Source: Glomus cerebriforme
Lineage: Eukaryota > Glomeromycota > Glomeromycetes > Glomerales > Glomeraceae
Reading direction: 5' to 3'
Assembly (NCBI GenBank): GCA_003550305.1
Contig: QKYT01000408.1
Location: 42,450 to 106,449 of the forward strand
Length of the DNA: 64,000 nucleotides
Numbering within the stretch: position 1 is the first letter of the stretch; every line of letters starts with the position of its first letter. Below are positions 33,901 to 46,537 of this stretch, piece after piece. The position numbers and the translations under genes are program-made. Under the pieces are notes generated by a model, which made no database searches, had not been told where the DNA came from, and saw nothing but the letters and a program-made list of their open reading frames with translations.

Positions 33901-35630
33901 GTGCTACTACTTCATTTTCCGGTGATCTACTATTTATTTCGTCGCATAAAGTAAATTTGAGTAAAAATTCACCCATTCCTTTTGATAAAGATTTAATTTT
34001 GATTATTTGATTATGACTTAACCAAATATATTCAAGCCGTGATGATGATCTTTTTCCTTCTAATAATTTTCTTCTCCAAACTTGTACAGAATTAACTCCA
34101 ATGATTAATTGAATAGATTGATCTTCGTCAAGAAATACCGATATTTTAGGACGAGTTCCGTTCCATGGTTCATAAATCATACGATCTCTTTGATCTCTTC
34201 GTATGATTTCTAGGTCTAAGGGATTTAATGATCTGTTACTAGTAAATGTATTAAGAATATTGATTAAAGCTTGGTGATGTAATAAAGAACTGATAGTTCC
34301 ATCCTCATTAACATAAATTATATTTCCATTAGAACTAGCAAAATGAGAATGATGTCGAAACGCGTTTGATAAATTCGAAGAATCATAAATAATCTTTATA
34401 GAATCCTCCGAATTTGAAGAAAACAAATCCCAAACTATAAATACAGGTCCTCTTAAATATTCAGCTACTTGATTTATTTCAATATCTTGTTCACCAATAA
34501 TCAATAATTTCTCATCATTACAAATGAATTGAATATAAATAATATTTTGAATATTTGTAAATTCCTTTGTGCAAATTTCCAAAGAATTTTCCATTAAAAA
34601 TAAAGTAATATTATTCCTATTAGTACATCCACTATAATAAGCCAATAATTTTTCATTTTTTGAAATTTCAATTATTGTGTTATTTTTAAAAGTATTACTA
34701 AAAGGGGAATTTGGAATTTCTTTAGTATAATGCTTATTATTAGAATCTACATGAAATGATTTAATTAATTCTCCATTACTTGATCCTTCTAAATTATAAC
34801 ATTCAAGTATATTTAATTTACATTCTTGTACGAAAAAATAATTTTTCTTAATGTTTTTAAAAAATGAATTGTCTTTAGTATTGCTATCGATAATTTTTGA
34901 AGGGAAATAAAGTTCGATTGGCTTAAAAGAATTTTTATCATATAACCTTTCATGTAATGTCTTATTCAATGATTTATAAAATGTTGAACTGCCATATTGA
35001 CGATAATTTAAAGGAATTGTAGTTTTTGTAATACCAATATGATGAACTATAACAATTTCCTGAACGAGAGAATTGTTTGATGTACTTGTACTACTAAGAA
35101 ACTTTACGGTACCACCAAGACCATCAATTGTATGAATGAATTCTCTATTTAATGTGGAATATATCCAAGTCGCAGGACTCATTTCACCCTTTTCCAATGC
35201 ATCCAAAGCTTCAGTTTTATTATTTGCGGAAGATTTACATTTCAATATATTATTTAAAGATCCAGAATCTCCTCTTAAAAATGCGTAAACCTTTCTATTA
35301 TGACGTTTATCTTCTAAAGTCATACTTAAACGAGATAATGCAATTAAAATTTCTCCATTTAATTCGTTAGAAATTGACAAAGACCATTTTGATATATTTG
35401 ATCGATTTTTATTATCATTTTCAAAGGGTTCGTGACGAATTAGTTTATTCAAATCTTCGAATCTGCCAATTGACAAGGTCAATTCATCTAGAAAAAAAAA
35501 AATTGTTTTAATATCATAAGCAAAAATTTTTTAATCGTTCCATTATATTAAATAACTTACCTGAATTGAAAATTGCAACTTGATTTCCATCCGGACTTAT
35601 AGCGACATAATATTGTGACGTCCTCACCAT
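30969..35630 (-). CDS. TRP-like ion channel with propeller-like N-terminus (copy 3)
   Basis: Exons in transcript order: 35630-35561, 35487-33120, 33020-32336, 32253-32229, 32144-32045, 31962-31709, 31626-31572, 31497-30969; 1,361 residues. It is the most divergent of the three copies: it starts MVRTSQYYVAISPDGNQVAI, a typical propeller strand. It has a larger third exon (685 nt) with an insert between S1 and S2, and a C-terminal tail that keeps MHKTILVDKFDALTDDEDDE but differs afterwards. The microexon (25 nt) and the exons of 100 and 55 nt are unchanged. The pore is YFWINGRWDQVDQW; S6 has QNMLIAFM. The same strand order as copy 2 suggests tandem duplication, then an inverted copy. Likely a cation channel of unknown gating. 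Confidence 0.87.
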
Positions 35631-36680
35631 TTATTTAAATTTAATTTAATGTTTATGAATTATAAACTTTTAATAAAAGAAATTACGAAAAAAAAAATAT
35701 TATATATATATTTTTTTAAAAGAAAAATTGATTTTTTTAGGGAAGAATGCGAGCGTTTAAATAGATTTTACGTCAAATTTATTTTCAAATTGTGGGGTAA
35801 ATTGTTTGTTTTCGTAAATGTGCCATTGTATTTTTAACGTTCAAATGAAACGAGTTACAAGTTAACCGCTTGAAATGTTGTATACTATAAAAGTTAAGTT
35901 CTTATTCGTGCTCTCCAAATAAATATCTTTAAATAGAGAAATGTAACCTTATATTTCTTTGCATAAATAATTTATCATAGAAATATTACCAAAAATAGGA
36001 AATTTTAAACGTGCCAATCCGATCTACAGTACACCATATTTTACAGTATTTACAAAAAAAAAAAAAAATTATCGAATAAAAGGAAAAGTCGAATTTATTT
36101 AAACTTAATTTGAAAAGAATAAATCTATATATAGGCATAATGTATAAAAAAATCATATTATATAAATAGTCTTAATTTAGATAAAACTTAGGGGGTACTC
36201 AGGATACTCAAATAACTCAATCTTATAATTAATTAATAAACAAATCCGAATGAATTTGAATGAAATCTTTTAGAAATACAATAGTTATAAAACTTGTAAA
36301 ATCAATAATTTTCTAATCGATTTAAAGATGCGATAAAATAAAAAGAATAATCTAAGGTACTATCTAATATGTTTTATATATTTTTTCATATACGACAGTA
36401 TAATACTCGAATTCTTGGTTATATTTTTCAGGTATATCCATAATTTCTTTTTTAACATACTACGCAATATAAAGAATAATTCCAAATCCACAGAATTTAA
36501 TTCATACTTTGCTGTCTCGCTTATAATTATATTAACAAATCCGAACGAAACTGAACGAAATCTTTTAGATATATGACTAATACGATAGACTTATCAAGTT
36601 TATATATTTTTTTACTAAAATTAATAATTGATTTAAAAAAAAAATCCTAATATATCTGATATGTTAATATATTACTGACT
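35631..36680. other. Intergenic region with a duplicated F-box gene 3' end
   Basis: 35631-36228 is the upstream flank of channel copy 3, without further features. From 36229 the sequence is a diverged duplicate of the end and 3' flank of the F-box gene that follows. Confidence 0.5.
36229..36512 (-). pseudogene. Duplicated, decayed 3' end of the F-box/LRR gene
   Basis: This block aligns with 36524-36860, which spans the 3' flank and last codons of the F-box gene. Landmarks are AAATCCGAATGAA, TATCCATAATTTCTTTTTTA and AGAATAATTCCAAATC. About 80 bases of coding sequence are missing from this copy, and what remains (minus strand, DLELFFI, then a frameshifted KKEIMDI) is not translatable. It was formed by tandem duplication followed by deletion. 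Confidence 0.65.
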
Positions 36681-38093
36681 TTAATACACTTTAATAATTC
36701 CCAGATTCTTATATTTTTCAATTATATCCATAATTTCTTTTTTAACAACCTCTGTACTATATATACAATTTAGTTTAAAAGTGAGTGATTTTTGTTGTTT
36801 ACGATTTTTCCAATTAATAAAGAATAATTCTAAATCTACTGAATTTAATTCAAAATCATATAATACATATGATTTTAATTTATGAAAATTTTTTGGGGAA
36901 TATTTTGCGACAATATCCAACATTTCTCTACTACAACCAATTCTAATCTTTTCTAATTTTTGACAATTATAAAAAATCATTTTTAATGTTTCTATTTCAT
37001 CATCAATAAATTCCGTTCTCAATGATTTCAAATTTGGACAAAATTTTGCTATAGCCAAATTTAATGAATTATTATAAGAATTTCCTATATGAAATTCTTT
37101 TAAATTTTTACCATTATTTTCTAAAAATTTAATTAATATATTTGAATTTGGATGTAAATATTGAAATTTTAAAATTTCTAATCGTGAAAATTTATCATAA
37201 TTTAATTTGTTAAGTTCTTCAAAAGAATTTTCATAAACTTTTAAAACGAGTTGTTGTAAATTTTTAAATGTATTAATAAATAATAATGGTACATGATTTT
37301 TTCCTCCATATATTTTTAATTTAATCAAAGTTTTTATATGTTTTGTTAATGAAGGTATAATTTCCGTCCAATCTGCTGTACCATCATATGATTGTATTAA
37401 TGATAAATCTTTTAAACCATATTGTGAAGAAATTAAACCTTTTAATTCACTTGAAACGAACCCCTTAAATTCTATATTTAATGATTGGATGTTACAACAA
37501 ATTTGTGATAGTTGATTAAAAAATTCGGAATGAATATCTGAACTACAGCTTAATACTGCAAGATCTGTCAAACATTTTTTTGCCCCAGGAAAATGTGTAA
37601 ATGTAACATTCATAATATGTTCTCTTGAATATTTCAATTCTTTCAAAGAAGGAATTTGTTTCATAAACATTTTTAATACTTCTTGTAATATTAAATATTT
37701 ACTAAAGTTTAAATTTCTTGAAGTGATTATTTGTTGATTTTCAAGATTATGTTGAATCAAATGATCAATTTCATGAATAGAAAGAAATTTACAGAATAAT
37801 ACATAATTAAATAACGGAGATTTTGTGGTTGGAGTTGAAATAAAAATTTCATTCTTATGTAAAAGTTCTTTTGATTCATTAGGAAGGCAAGAGATTAAGG
37901 TATTAAGGATTTGTGACGATACTTCCGATTGATATGACGCATATTTGAAACTTAAAACATCTCTCCATAAAATTCTAACAGAAATTTTACACCAAGTACG
38001 ATTAACCAACAAACATGAATGTAAAGTAAGTTTATCTTTTTCTAAGAATTCAAAAATTTCATAAAGACAATCAGTAAGAATTCGACAAGGCAT
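36681..38093 (-). CDS. F-box / leucine-rich-repeat-like protein
   Basis: Intronless frame of 470 residues starting MPCRILTDCLYEIFEFLEKD. Residues 5-47 form an F-box (LTDCLYEIFEFLEKD, then LHSCLLVNRTWCKISVRILW), the Skp1-binding module of SCF ubiquitin ligases. The rest has irregular leucine-rich repeats (LNIEFKGF, LKDLSLI, LIKLKIYG, LQQLVLKVYE, LEILKFQYL, LKEFHIGN, LKSLRTEF, LEKIRIG), presumably the substrate-recognition surface. It ends KNLGIIKVY. Likely role: adaptor delivering an unknown substrate for ubiquitination. This protein type is strongly expanded in these fungi, and a second, decayed member lies at 17761-18100. Confidence 0.85.
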   Translation of the reverse strand: MPCRILTDCLYEIFEFLEKDKLTLHSCLLVNRTWCKISVRILWRDVLSFKYASYQSEVSSQILNTLISCLPNESKELLHKNEIFISTPTTKSPLFNYVLFCKFLSIHEIDHLIQHNLENQQIITSRNLNFSKYLILQEVLKMFMKQIPSLKELKYSREHIMNVTFTHFPGAKKCLTDLAVLSCSSDIHSEFFNQLSQICCNIQSLNIEFKGFVSSELKGLISSQYGLKDLSLIQSYDGTADWTEIIPSLTKHIKTLIKLKIYGGKNHVPLLFINTFKNLQQLVLKVYENSFEELNKLNYDKFSRLEILKFQYLHPNSNILIKFLENNGKNLKEFHIGNSYNNSLNLAIAKFCPNLKSLRTEFIDDEIETLKMIFYNCQKLEKIRIGCSREMLDIVAKYSPKNFHKLKSYVLYDFELNSVDLELFFINWKNRKQQKSLTFKLNCIYSTEVVKKEIMDIIEKYKNLGIIKVY

Positions 38094-39557
38094 TTATTCG
38101 CTTATGCTTAATGCAAAAAAAAAATTAAATTTTTTTTTTTAGAAAAAAAAAAGAAAAAAAATGATCTGGCAATTTATAATTTATCATCGATCGAGTAATT
38201 GTTACGCCAATATCCTGAATTTGGTAAAAAAAAAGTTTCCGACGAACATCAAGTGATAGTCGGCACTCACGGTACTACTACCACCTACCTATATTTTGAA
38301 GCCCGGAATTAATATTTATCATTAAAAACCAATTGAATATTAATATATTAACCAACCCGGTCCAGTCCGACAAACTCGGAATTGCCCATGTGATTTTTTG
38401 TACGATGTTATTCGTTCCATGGACTCGTTCGATTTAGAAGATTTTATTTTCTAAAGAAATTTCCTAAATCTTAGCAAATCTGAAAAAAAAATAGACTTAA
38501 ACGTGGTTTTTATGTTACAAATAAATGAATCTTGTCACACCAATGCATGCATTACATAAATAATAATTATTATGATAATATGAAAATGTCTTATAATTAT
38601 TTCATTTACAATAATAATGGTCTTAATACCTAAATATGATAGGACGTTAACTGCAATTAATAAATTAGCAATAAGTGGATTAATATAAAAAAAGTTTGAA
38701 AAAACAAGAAAATCTAACAAAGAATCGACAAAAAGTAGGAAATCTAGAATAATAATAAAGATGCTCGTCCACATTTTCCAAATAATTTATTAAAATTGTG
38801 TAAAAGAAAACTTTCTCGAAATTAAATTAATTAAACTGTCGGATATTACGAAATTAGTTCTCAATTCTAATGCCGAAAAGAGAATTCAGAAACCTTCTTA
38901 AGAATGATTCATTATTAGTTTTGTTATGCTTTTGCACCTGACGCATTGGTTACATTACATTTAAAAATTCTCAACTTCCGATATTAAAAGACTTATTATA
39001 ACAAATTTTTATAATATTATTATAAAGCATTTAATCAAATATTTTATTGATAGAGTAAAATAGTGATGGAAAAATAAATTTACATTCCAACGTTTCATTA
39101 AATATTTTTCTTAACTGAATGTTCTTTTGAAATTTAAAAAAATGTGTGTAATTTTAATCGCATAATCAATACCTTTTTCTTTATTTTTCGGCGCGAAAAA
39201 TCTTAATGCATACGCAACATAATGCCTTACCTACCTACCCATTTCAACCACATCGATTTCTTCAATGATAAAAATATGCTATTCACTTTCGTACTAGCTA
39301 GTTATGTACAGTACTATTCAACTATATAGGGCAATGATACATCATTGTTTATGTCACATAGTAAACAGTTATCAAATTCAGAAATCAAGGGTTTAAACAG
39401 TATAACTATAACGAATTCACGTTAAAACAATAAGATCGAAACAAATCACGTGACCATGTATTTCAAACATTGCGATGATGTCAGTGTGTAACTCCACTGT
39501 AAATTAATTTGCATCATTATTTATTACATTATGTCACACCGGATAATTTATATTGCG

Positions 39558-39732
39558 CAGTCTAACCTCGATATCAAATATACCGATATTCGATATACCT
39601 AAAATTTATATGCCTAGGTAGGTTTCGGCACCCAAGTTTAATGAGGACGTATAAATATCGGTATAACTTGATATAAAGATATTCTTTAAAAATTTCATAT
39701 ATGTCCCGTATCGTTATATAAATGTTTGACTG
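39558..39732. mobile_element. Pogo-like miniature element (left of an adjoining pair)
   Basis: The left end is CAGTCTAACCTCGATATCAA; the right end in reverse is CAGTCAAACATTTATATAAC. Length about 175 bp, non-coding. The right end is followed by TA, but the left flank (GCG) does not give the expected TA, so that edge may have mutated. Confidence 0.6.
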
Positions 39733-39734
39733 TA

Positions 39735-39911
39735 TAGTCTGCCCTCAATATAACGAACCGTCCGGGTTTCACCTCAAACTGATTCGTTATAGCGAAGAAT
39801 TTAAAGAATTTAATTGGCTGATCCATTATAATAAGGGATATTTAAAGCATTTTATTGGCTAAAGGTCACGTGTATGAAAATTCGTTGAGAGTTCATATCG
39901 AGAGCAGACTG
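39735..39911. mobile_element. Pogo-like miniature element (right of an adjoining pair)
   Basis: The left end is TAGTCTGCCCTCAATATAAC, with the first C changed to T. The right end in reverse is CAGTCTGCTCTCGATATGAA. TA flanks both sides (39733-39734 and 39912-39913). Length 177 bp. The ends resemble those of the elements at 8806-9227 and 39558-39732. Confidence 0.7.
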
Positions 39912-40175
39912 TATATATGTAATCACATGATACCAGAGAAAACCGTCTGTGCCGTTTAAGAAAAAGACAGTTTAACTACCATAAATGTTAAATCAAAATA
40001 ATAATAATTTTATTCTTAAAAATACATATCAGATATACAGTATCTTAATTGAATAGACTTAAATTTTTTAACATTTCTAATTATAATTATAATTAATAAC
40101 CTTTACTAGAATTTGAACTTATATTACAATTTAAGCTAATAATGTTTTTATACGTTATTTTTTTAGTATTAATAA

Positions 40176-41866
40176 TTACTTTGATGAAAGTGGATCGTCG
40201 ACGATTTCATTTTCAACAATATTTTTATCATTTTTGACAATTATATTAATGGATAAATCGTTTAATTCAATCGAACCAGGAGTTGAATAAGATTCGTCGT
40301 CAGGTTTTGTTTTGGTATTTTTTGAAGATGTCTTGTGTTGTGTAAAATGACCTTCATTGACCATATATTGTATTGCATTTCCAATTCCACCCAAATTAAT
40401 TCCTAATTAAATGAAACAAAAATAATAAATAAATTGAAGAAATTTATTTATTATTATCGTGTTTATTATTATTTACCAATTACAACAAAAACATAAATCC
40501 ATGGTTTATCAACCTAATAAAAAAATGAGTTCGATTAGACGGGTTGCAATAATTATTATTGTAGTATAATATATGTTATTAAAAAAAACTTACGTTACAC
40601 CACGATCCGATGTTATAAACCTGTACCGGAGTCCACTTCAATAAATATATATTTATTTATTTATTTAATAATCATTTTCACTTTTTTTTTTTTTTAAAAA
40701 AAAAAAAAATCAAATATCACTTACCTGGATAAAAAAAACTAGTATGTAACTAGCAATTTTAATAGAAGCTTTTCTTTCCATTTGACATTTTGCATCAAAT
40801 ATTGTTGCATGACTAAGATCTCTCTCATTTCTATTATCGTTTTCATAATCATCATCTACTTCAGATAAAGTTGCTCCAATTGTTCGATAAATTAAGATAT
40901 AACACGTTATGGTTACTAAAAATAATATAAAACATAAAGTAAAATTTGTCACTGACAATGCGATAGTTTTCGATCTTGCAATGCACCTACAAAAATAAAT
41001 TATATATTATTAATACTATTATGATTATTAGTATGTATTTATTGAAATTTTTTTTTTTTTTACATACCAATATTTACCCGGTCCGTAAAATGGACTAGCT
41101 AATATTTGCAAAGCTATAATAATCGTTGATATTATTAACCATAATTTATAATCATATCTACCACTGTCAAAACAAATTTCCCTGCATACTCTTATATAAG
41201 TCATAATGCTGTAATATTATATAAAGAAATCACGTGAGAATAGAACATTTTTACGATTGATTTATGTGATTTATTTACATACCTTATAACTCCATAAAGG
41301 GATATATTTAATGACATAAAAAACCAAGTTAATACTCCTATTATTGTACACATTGGCTGTTCCCATACTCGTGCATATACGGCTGTATAAGTCTACAATA
41401 ATTATTAAAATTATTGACAATTTATAATAAGTTGAATATTTTCAGCAGATAAGAAAAAACTTACGATATTTATTGCTCCAGAAATAAGAATTCCAGAATC
41501 TAATGAAGAAATAGAATATTTTTTTTTTTAAAAAAACGAGTTTACTCTAAGGTTGTACAATTAAAGGTTTGCTTATGGAATCATACCTGCAATGGCAGTA
41601 TAGAAAGGCAATCGGTAACTCATTGTTAGCTTATTTTTATTTCTTTTACAAAGTATCCACTTTCTAAAAGTTTTATAAAATATAAAGAAACACCCAATCG
41701 CATTCAAAGTTCCAAAAACGTAATAAGTATAGACTATAATGTGAAGGTCATTCTCGTTTAAACTTTGTCGTTCAGGATCATTAGCATTATTAGTACCTTT
41801 GGCGTTAACGAAAATTGAGTAAAAGAAGAGCAACAAATAATTTATGAAAATAAATGATTGAGCCAT
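40176..41866 (-). CDS. Seven-transmembrane G-protein-coupled-receptor-like protein
   Basis: Eight exons in transcript order: 41866-41587, 41499-41465, 41392-41283, 41208-41068, 40986-40725, 40635-40594, 40513-40477, 40402-40176; 377 residues. An N-terminal hydrophobic leader (MAQSFIFINYLLLFFYSIFV) ends at an Ala-Lys-Gly site, then a short outside part precedes seven hydrophobic helices: IIVYTYYVFGTLNAIGCFFI; PFYTAIAGDSGILISGAI; TIIGVLTWFFMSLNISLYGV; LWLIISTIIIALQILASPFY; NFTLCFILFLVTITCYILIY; IASYILVFFIQWTPVQVYNI; WIYVFVVIGINLGGIGNAI. A 45-residue acidic loop separates helices 5 and 6, and the tail is hydrophilic. The layout recalls fungal Git3-like or amoebal cAMP-receptor-like GPCRs. Ligand unknown. 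Helix count and phases are solid; subfamily is uncertain. Confidence 0.8.
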
Positions 41867-44800
41867 TAATTAATGTACATTTTATTTTTTTTTTATTTAA
41901 TTTTTTTTTATAGTAGAGAAAAATTAACAATGTTTAGAAAAAGAAATTTGAGAAGACAATCTTTATATATACATGATCTAATTATAAAACCGGTTATATA
42001 CCACTATTTTTCAAGTGATTTGACACATTTAATTTGAATTTACCCCGTGTTAATCACAGATTTTTTTCTAAAAGTGTCGTGTAAATTGACTGGAAATACA
42101 CGATGACATAATTAGTTAATAATCTCCGAAATTATTTATTGACGAATGAGATTTGTCGATGAATAGATTTTTTGAATATTTTATTGCTATAAATTCATTT
42201 GTTTATGTAATATTTAATTTTTAGATCTCAAAGAATATTACAAATTAGGAAAATTAAGAAGTGTAAATTTATTGTCTCAAATAAAGATAATGATAATGAT
42301 GATTACGTAAGTTGATAATGCATATGTCGGATTATGAAAAGTGTTTAAAAAACTTAAGTATTTAAAACATTAATGTTAAAAAAACGTGTTAAAATAAAAA
42401 CATTAATGTTCAAAAAAAAATTATATAATAACCTTTTCTATTCTCTTTTTATTTAATTTATTAAAGTCAGCTGTGATGTAGATCTTGTTCACATCTAAAA
42501 AAGTTAAATGAAAAATCAACTGAAAATCCAATCAGGGTGATCTTAAAATTTACCTAAATCTAAAGATTGTCAAAAAAAAAGAAAATCTATAATTAAACAA
42601 ACCGGTATTTTTAAATTGAGCGGTTGCTAAATAAAATTTTTTATTTAGTCGATCATAAATTAAATGACGTATATAAATCTTTCGAATATAAAGAATCTTT
42701 TAGATGATCTGATTATGCATTCAAATCCCTTACGTTTTGAATTCGATTTTGTTACTTTAAAGTAAGCAATTGATTTAATCGGAACGATAAATCAAATGAT
42801 TTGTCTTTTTTATTTTATTTCACGAAAGAAATTCACGCAATGATGATCAAATAAAAGATAAATAGTAAATTGTCATGTGATTCTAGTGACAAAATGGAAA
42901 TCCAAATCCTTTTATATTCTAATTGAAATGCCTCTATAATTTACGCCTCAAAAAAAATATATATATCAAATTATTATTAAATATGTACACAATGGACGTA
43001 TTTTTTGTGGTTAACAATTTTGTATAAATCATTCAATGTTAATAATATAAATTAATATAAAACGAATTTTAATATTATTCAAAAAAAATTTAAGAAACAA
43101 ACAAATACCATTTTTCTGTAAATTTGTTGATAACCAACCTTATTTGAATTAAAACGCATTATCTGTCATTATAACATTTTTAGGATCATTTTTATATTAA
43201 ATTATTCGTTTTGGGTAATATGCGCTCAAACGTTTGACCCTTCTTCATGTAAATAACCTAAAAAGTGAATAATAAGATACTTGAAACATGTAACGATAAA
43301 TATTAAAAAGATGACCTGTAAGATTGCTCCTATTATTTAATTACGAAAAAAAAGATGAAAAATCAATAGAATGATATTCATTTATTTATCTGTTATTTAC
43401 ATTGTATTTTTAGGAGCAAATACAAAAATAAATACGAGTGTTACGTTATGACGTTATTAAAGCATTGAATAATTTTATGCATTTTATTTTCACTAGATTA
43501 TTGTTTACATACTATTCTTATACTAATTTAATCCTATGTTTATTAACGTTAAACGGTGCACCCTGCATTTCAGTGCGACCATGTGATTCGGCAAGAATTA
43601 TGGACGCTTGATCGGCATTAAGAAATTAACGGTATTAACAAATAAATAAATAGAATTTATAAATATGGATCATATTATAGGGCTTTAAAAGCTCAATCGC
43701 TATGTGTATTTTTGCTTGCTCTACAATTTTACTTAATGTGCCAAGCAAGGTTTAAAATGTCATTTTTAACTTTTATATATAAATATATATACGGGCGCAC
43801 CATTTAAAATTTTTCCTAATTTTATAACTATAAAAAAGTATTTATCGTTCACCTCATTTTATCTCCGATTTATTTTTACCAAAAAAATGTTCTAAAATTA
43901 GGATTAATACAAAATTCAATTGTCTCTTTCCTTTACGTCATAGTTAACCTTTTTTCGAAATTTAATATTATAGAAGCCGTTTTATTTGTTGATAATTTTT
44001 AAATGGAGAAATAGAACGGTAAATTACATTATACAATTTTCGATTCTTCTAATTTATTGGTTTATTATACGGGTGATATATCATCAAAATGTTTTAACTA
44101 TATATCCTAATATGGTTAGTTAATTAATTGTTAAATACTTTTCGATCTCGGAGTTATCGGAGCTGAAAATAGTGGAATAAAGTATTAATGTATGTGTAGT
44201 TATATTAACGGTTATTGATAGGATATCGTGTAAATTAATTATTTCAAACATAAAAGTATTAAGGTGTAATAATGAATAATAAAAATTACTTGAGAATGAT
44301 TAATATTCAGTTTAATTAAGATATCATCATCTTACATATAAAATTTAGAATCTTTTGAAACTATTTGATCGTAATAAATCATCCGGTTCATAATTATTTA
44401 ACCGTTGAAATATTTGAAATATTTGTTAAAGGATATGCCCTATAAAAACGAAATTTAATATTTATGTGTAAATAAATGAAAATACATCATACATACCATA
44501 CATTTTATCTTGTTATTATCTTATTTTAAAAGACATTATAGATTTATGGTATATTTTCACGAGAAATTTATTATACATAAATACAAATATACGCATTTCA
44601 TATTTTATAAGGATGTTTACTAATGTGTAGAAGCGATAAATATTTGCTTGATTATTTGAACTTCTATCTTAGAAATAAGATTATTTGATTTGATTAATTC
44701 GAAGCGTGTAATTAATTCATTTCAAAATTGTAGTTGTGTTAAATTTGGAAACTTCAATCCTGTAACAGTATATATAAAATAGAAAGAGAGCAGTGATTGG

Positions 44801-46537
44801 AATTAAATTTTTTTTTAAAATTATAATATTATTAGAGCTTCATTAAAGAATACAGTATAATATATAAGATTTACTTATTTGTTATCATGTGTCAGTAAGC
44901 AGAATACCATCATCAATTATAATATTGTACGTCTGTTGAACAGGTGAAGAATAAGAAATAAAAAAAATAAAAATATAGACTTTATATTCTGCGACGAATA
45001 TTGGGGGGTTTTTTTTTGTGTTGCCTGACAAAAAAAAAGGAATAAATTTTGTTTCATTATAAATGAACAACTAAATTCATAGACAAAAAAAACTATATCA
45101 CGAATTTAGTTAGCATTTGTAGATCATATCTATTTTGAATCGGAAATAAAATCCGTTATTTGATTTAAAGTTCTCCGATGAGATAATTGTTCGATTCTCG
45201 AAGTGGAAATACGTTCATTCAATTTACGCGCATTCAAATCAATGTATTATACACTAAACACATCATATAATTAAGTTACTTAATACGGAATTAAAGACTT
45301 TATTTTAATATCCGAGATCCGATTCAGGAATCAATTTCCTATCTGAGAATGTATGTTAATAACTTTGTACAAGCCTAATAAATATTTAATTTAAAACACT
45401 TTTAATTTATGACAAGGAAACCTTTCAAAAGAAAGATTGTATTCGCGTGTATCCCAAGAAAGAAAAACAACTTTCGTGTTACTAAACCGACGTATTTGCT
45501 GTGTGTTCTCGGATTGATCGTCAGCCATCCAATGAAAATTGATTTCCCGAAACTGACGTTGTTCACAAAGAATTATCACTAAAACTAAAGAAGTTATTTC
45601 ATGTGCCATCAATTATTGAATGTAATATTTGATAATGCAATAATGAAAATATTTTTAATTGGAACAAGATTACCCAAATTACGAAAAGCAAAGATACAAG
45701 AAAACATGCTTCTCGTTGGTTCAATTATGCGCGTAATTTAATTTGGCATTATATTTGTCTCTTGTATCACAAGGAAAAAAAAATAAACCCTTGCTTAAGT
45801 AAAACGTTAGAAAAAATTTTATTTTAATTTAGGAAAATTATAAAAATTTTCTTAATTATTTAATTTGAAACATAAAAAAAAAAAAAAGAAAAGAAAAAAG
45901 AAATCTTAATTCGAAATTCGAAGTTTAACATTATTCAAAATTATTACGTAAAGATTATAGTTGTGAATCATAATTATAAATTATTTTATGCACGTTGAAA
46001 ATTGCACGTTTCATTGTTTGTATTATATTTATTAAAATAATTTTATTTATAAAGATAATCAGAGATTATTGAAATACATTTTTTTTTATGCTTTTGTTTG
46101 GATTAATTAATTTAAATAATATGTACAAAAGAATTCTTAATGTTAATTCGTTACCGGGACTCAAATCAATGCTGCAATTTATTTAAGTCTAAAATATTTC
46201 GTCCAATTAAAAGGGAACGTAAATTATATGGTAATAATGTATGTACGTATATATGTAAATATATAATTTTAATATCAACATTTTTAGCTACACGAAAAAT
46301 TATATTATAGTAAAACCGCTACATTATCGTAAAAAATGTAAAAAGAAACAAAATTAAAAGTGTAAAATAATTTCAAACGAAATTCTAAAAAAAAAAAAAA
46401 AATATTACATATGTATATATATATATAACTTTTTTTATATATTTCTATATATATAATAAAGAACTAAAGTACTGAACTAAAATCAAGGATTTTGTTAATA
46501 GCGAAATTTCATTTTGTAATATCCAAATTCTAAAGAT
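41867..46537. other. Gene-poor 4.7 kb AT-rich region
   Basis: No gene with clear coding character was found on either strand apart from a weak 72-codon frame at 45391-45609. The sequence is AT-rich with many homopolymers. It is the upstream flank of the receptor gene and the 3' flank of the secreted-peptide gene. No inverted-repeat element was recognised. Confidence 0.45.
45391..45609 (-). CDS. Weak candidate small protein
   Basis: A 72-codon frame from an ATG (MAHEITSLVLVIILCEQRQF), with a short N-terminal hydrophobic stretch and a polar remainder (NFHWMADDQSENTQQIRRFS). Its composition is a little richer than the surrounding AT desert. No homologue is recognised, no splice partner found. 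It could be a small secreted protein or a chance frame. Confidence 0.25.
   Translation of the reverse strand: MAHEITSLVLVIILCEQRQFREINFHWMADDQSENTQQIRRFSNTKVVFLSWDTREYNLSFERFPCHKLKVF

Larger units (their letters stand above)
38094..40175. other. Intergenic region with two small transposons
   Basis: 38094-39550 has no convincing gene; a hydrophobic 79-codon frame at 38535-38774 is probably chance. Two pogo-like miniature elements adjoin at 39558-39911. The rest is AT-rich 3' flank of the receptor gene. Confidence 0.5.

Noticed and set aside
38535..38774. 79-codon hydrophobic frame on the minus strand
   Set aside because: Ile/Leu/Phe-rich as expected from AT-rich DNA; no splice partner or recognisable family.
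44885..45070. 61-codon minus frame
   Set aside because: Starts at a non-ATG codon and includes poly-Lys/Phe from homopolymers; no support.
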